Positions 1 through 6,383 of a stretch of 9,380 nt of DNA are shown one piece after another; position 1 is the first letter of the stretch, and each line of letters begins with the position of its first letter. The notes under the pieces are model-generated. The model did not search any database and was not told the DNA's origin. It saw only the letters and a list, made by a program, of their open reading frames with translations. The translations under genes and the position numbers were made by a program. The DNA is from Oceanospirillaceae bacterium UBA1126 (GTDB lineage Bacteria > Pseudomonadota > Gammaproteobacteria > Pseudomonadales > Balneatricaceae). Where the stretch lies: the NCBI GenBank assembly GCA_002312935.1, contig DCAT01000048.1:1-9380 (forward strand), in the 5' to 3' direction.

Positions 1-1
1 A

Positions 2-1261
2 GCCAGTAACGATTGCTACAGCCCTGATCAACAACTATTGCCTGCATCACTGGTTTGGCAGCGGATGCAGCAGGCTGTTTCAACTCAAGTTTCATATGAA
101 ACTTTGGCCATTGATGAGTGCATCAACCGACGTTTAGCACAAGATGTCATCACCTCATACGATAGCCCAAGGTTCAATAACGCTGCCGTAGACGGTTACG
201 CTTTTAATTATCAAGATCTAGCCGCCGCAAAAAATTTAACCTTACCGTTAATGACAGCAGAGGCCAACGCTGGTGGCAGTGCCAAAATCTCACTAGAAAG
301 TGGCCACTGTATTAGAGTATTAACAGGTGCGCGAATGCCCTTAGGGGCCAACACTGTGGTAATGCAAGAAAATGTCTCCACTACCAAGCATTCAGTAACC
401 TTACCAAGTGACTGTAAGGCAGGTGCTAACTGGCGCACTCAAGGCGAAGACGTTAAGGCTGGCGACGTTATTATTCCTCAAGGCCAGCAAATACGCCCCC
501 AAGATATTGGCCTCGCTGCAGCAACTGGCCACGCTCAACTTAAGGTTTACAACACCGTTAAAGTGGCGCTCTTTTCTACGGGCAACGAAGTCTTTGAACT
601 AGGTGAAGAGCTGCCAGAAGATGGTATTTATGATGTGAATCGCCACTTACTTAAAGCGTTACTCAAAAGCCTGCATTGTGAAGTGACCGACCTTGGAATT
701 TTGGCCGATGACTATGACACGGTTCGCAACGCCTTAAGTGCAGCCAGTAAACACCACCAACTCATTATTACCTCCGGTGGCGCCTCCACTGGCAGCCATG
801 ACCATGTGGCATCTGTCTTAGAGGACATTGGTGAGGTGCACGGTTGGCGCGTGGCCATTAAACCTGGCCGCCCCCTGGCCTTTGGTAAGATAGGCAGGGC
901 CTTTTTCTTAGGCTTACCCGGCAACCCAGTAGCAGCTAATGTATGTACACTCATGTTTGGCCAACCGCTCATTAGAGCCATCGGCGGCGGTGGCTGGAAA
1001 CGACCTAAATCCTATTTTCAAAAATTGGGTTTTGATGTCAAAAAGAAAGCTGGCCGCAGGGAATGGCTGCGAGTTTATCAAGCTGAACAAAGTAATGGTG
1101 AAATATTACTTAAACGCAGCGCTTCACACGGCTCGGGAATCCTTACCTCTATGACCCGTGCAGACGGCCTAGTAGAAATTAATGAAGCCACCAGCAGCCT
1201 GCCAGCAGGTAGCCTGGTAGACTTTATACCCTTTGCTAGCTTTGGTATTGGCGATGCTTAA
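2..1261 (+). CDS. moeA: Molybdopterin molybdenumtransferase MoeA (5'-partial)
   Basis: MoeA inserts molybdate into adenylated molybdopterin to form Mo-molybdopterin in the cytoplasm. The reading frame is open to the left edge. A TTG at 38 could start a 407-residue protein, but twelve in-frame codons before it (ending CYSPDQQL) look like the usual MoeA N-terminus, so the true start probably lies outside the window. Counting from the TTG, family signatures are NNAAVDGYA (48-56), TGARMP (96-101), STGNEV (180-185), SGGASTGSHDHV (246-257), IKPGRPLAFG (274-283) and GLPGNPVAA (292-300). D52, D138, E184, D254 and K275 fall in the blocks that hold active-site residues in E. coli MoeA. Domain IV fills the last 80 or so residues, and the length is normal. 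The gene converges on mobA and supplies the step before MobA in building the cofactor of the formate dehydrogenase encoded nearby. Family assignment is firm; the start is uncertain. Confidence 0.95.
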   Translation, partial: ASNDCYSPDQQLLPASLVWQRMQQAVSTQVSYETLAIDECINRRLAQDVITSYDSPRFNNAAVDGYAFNYQDLAAAKNLTLPLMTAEANAGGSAKISLESGHCIRVLTGARMPLGANTVVMQENVSTTKHSVTLPSDCKAGANWRTQGEDVKAGDVIIPQGQQIRPQDIGLAAATGHAQLKVYNTVKVALFSTGNEVFELGEELPEDGIYDVNRHLLKALLKSLHCEVTDLGILADDYDTVRNALSAASKHHQLIITSGGASTGSHDHVASVLEDIGEVHGWRVAIKPGRPLAFGKIGRAFFLGLPGNPVAANVCTLMFGQPLIRAIGGGGWKRPKSYFQKLGFDVKKKAGRREWLRVYQAEQSNGEILLKRSASHGSGILTSMTRADGLVEINEATSSLPAGSLVDFIPFASFGIGDA

Positions 1262-1437
1262 CGACAGCTATCAACATGTTGCCACACCAATCCGTGAAAT
1301 TGATGGTTGATACGAGCTAACACAAACAATTGGCAGCCTAGGGGGTGATAGTTTTTTGGCCTCAATCCGTAGGGCTTGCAGTTAGGGTATCAAGCACCAC
1401 AGTCACTCACGTTGTTGTTTAGACATGTGCGTTAGGG

Positions 1438-2097
1438 TTACTTATTATTGAGGGGTTGCTCACCTATCTGCTGGCTTAGTTGCTGCTCTATCTGCTGACC
1501 TATAGCTAAGTCTTCTGGTGTATTGACGTTGAAAAAGGGATTTTGAATTAACTCATCAAACGCCACATCTGCAACGCCATAAGGAGCGGTAAAGCGGTCA
1601 ACCTTGCGCATATCGTCTTCTACCAAAGCTTTAAAAAGTTCATCGAAAAGGTCTACTGGCCACAACCCAAATACTGGCTGCGTGCGCCCTTGATAGCTGG
1701 CGCAAGCCAGCCGCTGACCTCTTATCTGCATGACCTCTAGCATTCGCGTGACGTAATCAGCTGGAAAAAATGGCGTATCAGCAGCTAAGGTTATAATGTG
1801 TGTGGCATTAGGTTGGTTTTGTGTCACCCAAGCCATGGCAGACACCACACCTGCCAGAGGGCCAGCAAAGTCAGGCACTATATCCGCTTGTACAGGCACA
1901 TTAAATTCCGCAAACCGATCTGGATCGCCGTTGGCATTAATAATGACTGTATCTAACTGGTTTTGAGCTGATTCAATGACATAATCTAAAATTCGTCGGC
2001 CGCCTAGTTTGAGCATAGACTTATCACCACCACCCATGCGCCGCGCTAGCCCACCTGCCAGAATAACACCCACAATTTGGTTAGATTTAATCTGCAT
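1438..2097 (-). CDS. mobA: Molybdenum cofactor guanylyltransferase MobA
   Basis: MobA transfers GMP from GTP to Mo-molybdopterin, giving molybdopterin guanine dinucleotide, the form used as bis-MGD by formate dehydrogenases. The 219-residue protein opens with the nucleotide-binding loop LAGGLARRMGGGDK (13-26), including the conserved RMGG and Lys26. It has the metal-binding AADTPFFP block (105-112, D107) and ends its core with NVNTPEDL (190-197), typical of MobA. It is about 20-25 residues longer than E. coli MobA, mostly because of a glutamine-rich tail (about 201-219). The ATG lies inside the end of fdhD (11-bp overlap) and is preceded by a good ribosome binding site, so it is the last gene of the yaiI-fdhD-mobA group and probably translationally coupled. 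No clear terminator follows it before the convergent moeA. Confidence 0.95.
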   Translation of the reverse strand: MQIKSNQIVGVILAGGLARRMGGGDKSMLKLGGRRILDYVIESAQNQLDTVIINANGDPDRFAEFNVPVQADIVPDFAGPLAGVVSAMAWVTQNQPNATHIITLAADTPFFPADYVTRMLEVMQIRGQRLACASYQGRTQPVFGLWPVDLFDELFKALVEDDMRKVDRFTAPYGVADVAFDELIQNPFFNVNTPEDLAIGQQIEQQLSQQIGEQPLNNK

Positions 2098-2995
2098 TTA
2101 TGCGCCCTTCCTTTCTACGACCGGCATCTTTTGACTCACGAGACGATTCATCCTCCAGTTCACTGGTATCTATATCGTAAATCAATCGTTCATAACCCGC
2201 CAAGGCAACAAACTTTCGGCCTTTGGCCCTGCCAATAAGCGTAAGGCCAGCCTTACGGGCTAAATCCACCCCCCAAGCGGTAAAGCCTGAACGAGATATC
2301 AATATAGGAATTCGCATCTGCACTGTTTTAATCACCATCTCAGACGTAAGACGACCCGTGGTATAAAAACACTTATCTTCTGGGCTTATATTATGTTGAA
2401 ACATGTAACCGGCTATCTTATCGATGGCATTGTGACGACCGACGTCTTCCATATACACCAAGGGCTGCGCTTCATGACATAAAACACAACCATGGATGGC
2501 ACCCGCCTTTTGGTAGATGCTGGGCGTGGTGTTTATTTGGCGAGAGAGTTGATACAACCAGCTGGTATGAAGACGCGTTTCTGTCGCTAACTTAATGGTG
2601 TCGAACTTTTCCATAATATCGCCAAACACAGTACCTTGTGCACAACCTGAGGTGCGCACCTTCTTCTTTAACTTGTCTTCGTAGTTAGTTTCGCGCTGGG
2701 TACGAACAATGGCAACTTCCAAGTCTTCATCGTAATCAATACCTGTAACCACATCATCTGCATGCAACATGTTTTGATTGAGCAAAAAACCTAAAGCCAA
2801 GTATTCTGGGTGATCACCCAAGGTCATCAAGGTGACAATTTCTTGTTTGTTCAAATACACCGTAAGGCCACGTTCAGTGACCACGTCTACCTCAACTTCT
2901 GTGCCTGTATGGTCGCGACCGGTGACATGGCTAGTGAGTGTTGGGTTTTCTGGGTTAGGGTAGATTAGATAACCCAAAAGGTCTGCTGTTTTCAT
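2087..2995 (-). CDS. fdhD: Formate dehydrogenase sulfurtransferase FdhD
   Basis: FdhD receives sulfur from a cysteine desulfurase (IscS in E. coli) and passes it to the bis-MGD cofactor, giving the sulfido ligand needed for formate dehydrogenase activity. The 302-residue protein shows the family blocks: LGDHPEYLALGFLLNQ (59-74), TSGCAQGTVFGD (115-126), MEDVGRHNAIDKI (182-194), YTTGRLTSEMVIK (211-223), ILISRSGFTAWGVDLARKAG (231-250) and LIGRAKGRKF (253-262). The usual CxxC loop (C121/C124 in E. coli) is here reduced to one cysteine, C118, with Gly at the second position; a separate CVLC pair is at 170-173. The last 27 residues form a charged extension. The start overlaps the yaiI stop as ATGA, and the end overlaps mobA by 11 bp. 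Linkage to the FDH subunit genes upstream supports the role. The function is confident; the sulfur-relay cysteine is less certain. Confidence 0.94.
   Translation of the reverse strand: MKTADLLGYLIYPNPENPTLTSHVTGRDHTGTEVEVDVVTERGLTVYLNKQEIVTLMTLGDHPEYLALGFLLNQNMLHADDVVTGIDYDEDLEVAIVRTQRETNYEDKLKKKVRTSGCAQGTVFGDIMEKFDTIKLATETRLHTSWLYQLSRQINTTPSIYQKAGAIHGCVLCHEAQPLVYMEDVGRHNAIDKIAGYMFQHNISPEDKCFYTTGRLTSEMVIKTVQMRIPILISRSGFTAWGVDLARKAGLTLIGRAKGRKFVALAGYERLIYDIDTSELEDESSRESKDAGRRKEGRINAD
2105..2114 (-). promoter_or_regulatory. Ribosome binding site of mobA
   Basis: Read on the minus strand this is AAAGGAAGGG, seven bases before the mobA ATG at 2097. It lies within the last codons of fdhD. It supports the ATG at 2097 as the start despite the 11-bp overlap. 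Confidence 0.6.
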
Positions 2996-3489
2996 GGCTT
3001 GGCCTCCTCACTTTGAACTTGAGTTTGCTTGTCTTGCTCTTGCCTTTGCTGTTTGGCAATCCATCGATCCAACTTATTAGCAAAGGCCTTACGATCGGTA
3101 TGATTCATGGCGGCAGGGCCGCCCGTTTGAACACCGCTGTTACGCAAAGTTTCCATAAAATCACGCATATCTAGCCGCTGACGTATGGTTTCTTTGGTAT
3201 ACGATTCACCACGATGACTAAGGGCTTCAGCGCCCTTCTCTACCACTTCTGCCGCTAAAGGAATGTCTGAGGTAATCACTAGATCACCAGCCACCACACG
3301 CTTAACAATTTCGTTGTCGGCTACGTCAAAACCAGAACCCACCTGCACCATACTAATCACTTTAGAAGGTGGCGTAACAATGTATTGATTAGCCACCAAG
3401 GTAGTAGCAATTTGTGTACGTTCTGCGGCGCGAAACAAAATTTCTTTAATGACGCCTGGGCAGGCGTCGGCGTCAACCCAGATTGGCAT
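2992..3489 (-). CDS. yaiI: UPF0178/DUF188 family protein, YaiI-like
   Basis: This 165-residue protein clearly belongs to the YaiI/YqxD family (UPF0178, DUF188), whose biochemical function I do not know to be established. The family signature VDADACP is at 5-11, followed by VIKEILFRAAERTQ (13-26), GFDVADNEIVKR (53-64), AGDLVITSDIPLA (67-79), RDFMETLR (109-116) and SGVQTGGP (118-125). The acidic residues D6, D8, D58, D69 and D75 are spaced in a way that recalls PIN-like nuclease folds; that is inference. The core matches E. coli YaiI closely, but a Gln/Glu/Lys-rich tail (about 146-165) adds a dozen residues. The gene ends in an ATGA overlap with fdhD and starts about 47 bp after the terminator of the FDH alpha gene, so it leads the maturation group. 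The ribosome binding site is weak (TTAGG-like). A role in FDH maturation is suggested only by position. Confidence 0.92.
   Translation of the reverse strand: MPIWVDADACPGVIKEILFRAAERTQIATTLVANQYIVTPPSKVISMVQVGSGFDVADNEIVKRVVAGDLVITSDIPLAAEVVEKGAEALSHRGESYTKETIRQRLDMRDFMETLRNSGVQTGGPAAMNHTDRKAFANKLDRWIAKQQRQEQDKQTQVQSEEAKP
3003..3009 (-). promoter_or_regulatory. Strong ribosome binding site of fdhD
   Basis: On the minus strand this reads GAGGAGG, seven bases before the fdhD ATG at 2995 and inside the 3' end of yaiI. With the ATGA stop/start overlap it fixes the fdhD start and suggests coupled translation. Confidence 0.75.
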
Positions 3490-3535
3490 ATTGAAGCCTA
3501 AGGTAAGTAGCTAATGGTGTATTGTGCATGAATGC

Positions 3536-3564
3536 AAAAAAAAGGCCAGCATAAGCTGACCTTT
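3536..3564 (-). terminator. Intrinsic terminator after the FDH alpha gene
   Basis: Read on the minus strand, AAAGGTCAGC is followed by a TTAT loop and GCTGGCCTTT, then further T residues (eight T in all, five past the stem). The ten-pair stem is complete if one G-U wobble is allowed in RNA; on the plus strand the same position would be a C-A mismatch, so the structure fits minus-strand transcription best. It lies about 55 bp past the alpha-subunit stop and about 47 bp before the yaiI start. It would end most fdh transcripts, or pass a fraction on to yaiI-fdhD-mobA. Confidence 0.8.
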
Positions 3565-3617
3565 TTGGCGATGTTAAAGCCCATAAGACCTAAGCGATCA
3601 AACAGGCTTAAAACGCC

Positions 3618-6383
3618 CTAACCAACGCGCTCAATACGCGAAGCGCAGAACTTAAATTCAGGGATTTTACCCACTGGATCAAGCGCCGCGTTGGTGAGCA
3701 TATTTACAGCCGCTTCAGCGTAGCAAAATGGAATATAAATAACGCCAGCGGGTACGTCCACGTCTTCACGAGCCATTATTTCAATGCTACCGCGTCGAGT
3801 AGAAACACGGATCATATCACCAGCCTTAGCGCCAACTTTAGCCAATTCTTCACGGTTTATGGTGGCTACTGCTTCTGGTTCTAGAGCATCCAATACAGCT
3901 GAACGACGAGTCATGGAACCTGTATGCCAATGCTCTAGTTGACGGCCAGTAGTAAGAATTACTGGGTATTCGTCATCTGGGCGCTCATCAGGCTCTACAA
4001 TGTCTGCAGCAACAAACTTACCGCGACCGCCTTCAATTGGGAAGCTATCGATAAACACGATGTCATTACCAGGATGATCTTCTGCAGGACAAGGGTATGT
4101 TACTGAATGTTCCTTTTCTAAACGTTCCCAAGTCAAGTTGTTCAAACTTGGCATGGCTTGCTTCATTTCGGCAAATACATCCCTTGGATGGGTGTAAGTC
4201 CAGTTTAGGCCCATACGGTTGGCCACTTCTTGGATGATCCACCAATCCTGGCGTGCATCGCCAGGTGGCTTAACCGCTTGACGACCCATCTGTACAGTAC
4301 GGTTAGTGTTAGACGCTGTACCGTCTTTCTCTGGCCATGCCGAAGCAGGCAGAACCACATCAGCATACATTGCTGTTTCTGTCACATACAAATCCTGCAC
4401 CACTAAGTGCTGTAGTTTAGCCAAGGCGCCACGGGCGTGGTGTAAATCGGGATCAGACATGGCTGGGTTTTCACCTTCCACGTACATGCCAGTTATAGAA
4501 CCCTCGTGAACGGCATCCATGATTTCTACTACAGTTAAACCTGGCTCATCAGAAAGCTCAGTGCCCCATAGGTCTTCAAACATGGCTTTAACGTTACCTA
4601 CGTTAACTTTCTGGTAATCTGGGTACATCATTGGGATAAGGCCGGCATCCGATGCACCTTGTACGTTGTTCTGGCCACGCAGTGGGTGTAAGCCAGCGCC
4701 TTCACGACCAATTTGTCCTGTCATCAAGGCTACAGAGATCATAGCGCGACAGTTATCGGTACCGTGAATGTGTTGTGACACACCCATGCCCCAGAAGATC
4801 ATGGAGTTGTCAGCCGTGGCATATAAACGTGCCACTTCGCGGATTAGATCTGCATCTACACCACAAATCGGTGACATGGCTTCTGGTGTGTAGTGCTTAA
4901 CATGCTCTTTCACCGTGTCAAAACCAGTAGTCATAGAATCGATGTACTTTTGGTTGTACAGCTTTTCTGTAACGATGACGTTCATAATGGCGTTCCAGAA
5001 GCTTACGTCGCTACCTGGATTAAACTGAATCATATGGCTGGCGTATTTCTTCATTGCCAAACCACGTGGGTCTAAAACAATAATCTTGGTGCCATTCTTT
5101 GCAGCTTGCTTAAAGAACGTTGCCGCAACAGGGTGGTTATTGGTTGGGTTAGCACCCGTAATAACGACTACATCGGCATTTTTAGCCTGCATGAAGGATG
5201 CAGATACTGCACCAGACCCCAGACCTTCCAACAATGCCATTACCGAAGAGGCGTGACATAAACGAGTACAGTGGTCTACGTTGTTGCTGCCAAAACCAGT
5301 ACGTACTAGCTTTTGGAACAAGTAGGCTTCTTCGTTAGAACCTTTGGCACTACCAAAACCTGCAAGGGCTTTTTTGCCTTGAGTATCACGTATTTTGACG
5401 AAGCCATTAGCGGCAAAGTCTAGCGCTTCTTCCCAACTGGCTTCACGGAAGTGAGTTAAAGGCTTGGCTGGATCAAAGTCGTTATGAATACCTTTGCGTG
5501 CGCCTTCAAGACGAATCAATGGCTTGGTCACACGGTCGCCGTGGTGAATATAGTCAGAACCAAAACGGCCCTTCACACACAAACGGCTCTCGTTAGCTGG
5601 ACCATTGCGGCCATCAACGTACACAATACGCTCGTCTTTAACATGATAGGTTAGCTGACAACCTACACCACAATACTGACATACACTGTCTACTTTGCGG
5701 TCAAAGTCTGCGCTATCGCCCTTGCCTTCTTCACTGGTTACAGTAGAAGGCATTAAGGCGCCCGTAGGACAAGCCTGAACACATTCACCACAAGTAACAC
5801 AGGTAGAATCCCCCATAGGGTCATCGAAGTCGAACACAACCTTAGAATCCGAACCCCGGTTAGCCATACCAATCACGTCATTTACTTGAACTTCACGGCA
5901 AGCAACAACACACAAGTTACAGTTAATGCAAGATTGTAGGTTTACCCGCATCGCCTTACTGCTGTTATCTGCACAAGGCTTTATAGTTTCGTCAAAACGA
6001 GCTTCCGTAGCATCCACAGCTAACAAATCGGCCATAGCCCAAAAATGTGAGCTCTTATCTGGTGATTCTTCACGTTCTGGCTGGTCAGTAGCTAATAGCT
6101 CCAATACCATTTTGCGCGAAATTTGAGCTCGGTCTGAAGTGGCGCTAGAGACCACCATGCCTTCACTAGGTGAACGCAGGCACGAGGCGGCTAATACACG
6201 CTCGCCCTCTATTTCTACCATACATGCGCGACAGTTGCCGTCTGCACGGTAGCCAGGTTCGGGTTTGTAACATAGATGAGGAATAGTTTCGCCCAAACGT
6301 TTGGCAACTTGCCAAATACTCTCGCCTGCTTTCGCTGTTACTTTCTCACCGTCGAGGATGAAGTTGATAATATCTTGACTCAT
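3618..6383 (-). CDS. fdhA: NAD-dependent formate dehydrogenase, alpha (catalytic) subunit
   Basis: The catalytic subunit oxidises formate to CO2 at a bis-MGD molybdenum (or tungsten) site and passes electrons to the diaphorase subunit encoded just upstream. The domains in order are: a NuoG-like [2Fe-2S] domain (C38, C51, C54, C68); two ferredoxin [4Fe-4S] motifs (C152/155/158/162 and C195/198/201/205); the molybdopterin oxidoreductase [4Fe-4S] domain (C235/238/242/269); then the large bis-MGD-binding body, ending in KIPEFKFCASRIERVG. The active-site motif is DHCTRLCHASS, so the metal ligand is Cys376 (TGT, not selenocysteine), followed by His377. PLRGQNNVQGA (567-577) carries R569, at the place of the family's active-site arginine. 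At 921 residues it is slightly short of FdsA (about 960); the NuoG-type His-Cys3 motif is not apparent. The start overlaps the stop of the preceding gene as ATGA, implying coupled translation. No signal peptide is seen, so it is cytoplasmic. Mo versus W cannot be read from sequence. Confidence 0.95.
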   Translation of the reverse strand: MSQDIINFILDGEKVTAKAGESIWQVAKRLGETIPHLCYKPEPGYRADGNCRACMVEIEGERVLAASCLRSPSEGMVVSSATSDRAQISRKMVLELLATDQPEREESPDKSSHFWAMADLLAVDATEARFDETIKPCADNSSKAMRVNLQSCINCNLCVVACREVQVNDVIGMANRGSDSKVVFDFDDPMGDSTCVTCGECVQACPTGALMPSTVTSEEGKGDSADFDRKVDSVCQYCGVGCQLTYHVKDERIVYVDGRNGPANESRLCVKGRFGSDYIHHGDRVTKPLIRLEGARKGIHNDFDPAKPLTHFREASWEEALDFAANGFVKIRDTQGKKALAGFGSAKGSNEEAYLFQKLVRTGFGSNNVDHCTRLCHASSVMALLEGLGSGAVSASFMQAKNADVVVITGANPTNNHPVAATFFKQAAKNGTKIIVLDPRGLAMKKYASHMIQFNPGSDVSFWNAIMNVIVTEKLYNQKYIDSMTTGFDTVKEHVKHYTPEAMSPICGVDADLIREVARLYATADNSMIFWGMGVSQHIHGTDNCRAMISVALMTGQIGREGAGLHPLRGQNNVQGASDAGLIPMMYPDYQKVNVGNVKAMFEDLWGTELSDEPGLTVVEIMDAVHEGSITGMYVEGENPAMSDPDLHHARGALAKLQHLVVQDLYVTETAMYADVVLPASAWPEKDGTASNTNRTVQMGRQAVKPPGDARQDWWIIQEVANRMGLNWTYTHPRDVFAEMKQAMPSLNNLTWERLEKEHSVTYPCPAEDHPGNDIVFIDSFPIEGGRGKFVAADIVEPDERPDDEYPVILTTGRQLEHWHTGSMTRRSAVLDALEPEAVATINREELAKVGAKAGDMIRVSTRRGSIEIMAREDVDVPAGVIYIPFCYAEAAVNMLTNAALDPVGKIPEFKFCASRIERVG

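Noticed and set aside
712..981. 89-codon minus-strand ORF inside moeA
   Set aside because: It lies fully within the conserved MoeA coding sequence and shows no family features.
1262..1437. Possible bidirectional terminator between moeA and mobA
   Set aside because: There is a run of six T at about 1352-1357, but no convincing stem in front of it. GCTTG/CAAGC at about 1374-1395 is only a 5-bp arm with a 12-base loop and no T tract.
1381..1440. Direct repeat GTTAGGGT at 1381-1388 and 1431-1438
   Set aside because: Only two 8-base copies, the second touching the mobA stop codon; no array or mobile-element ends around them.
5256..5258. Possible selenocysteine codon at the FDH active site
   Set aside because: The codon at residue 376 is TGT (Cys), so no recoding is needed.
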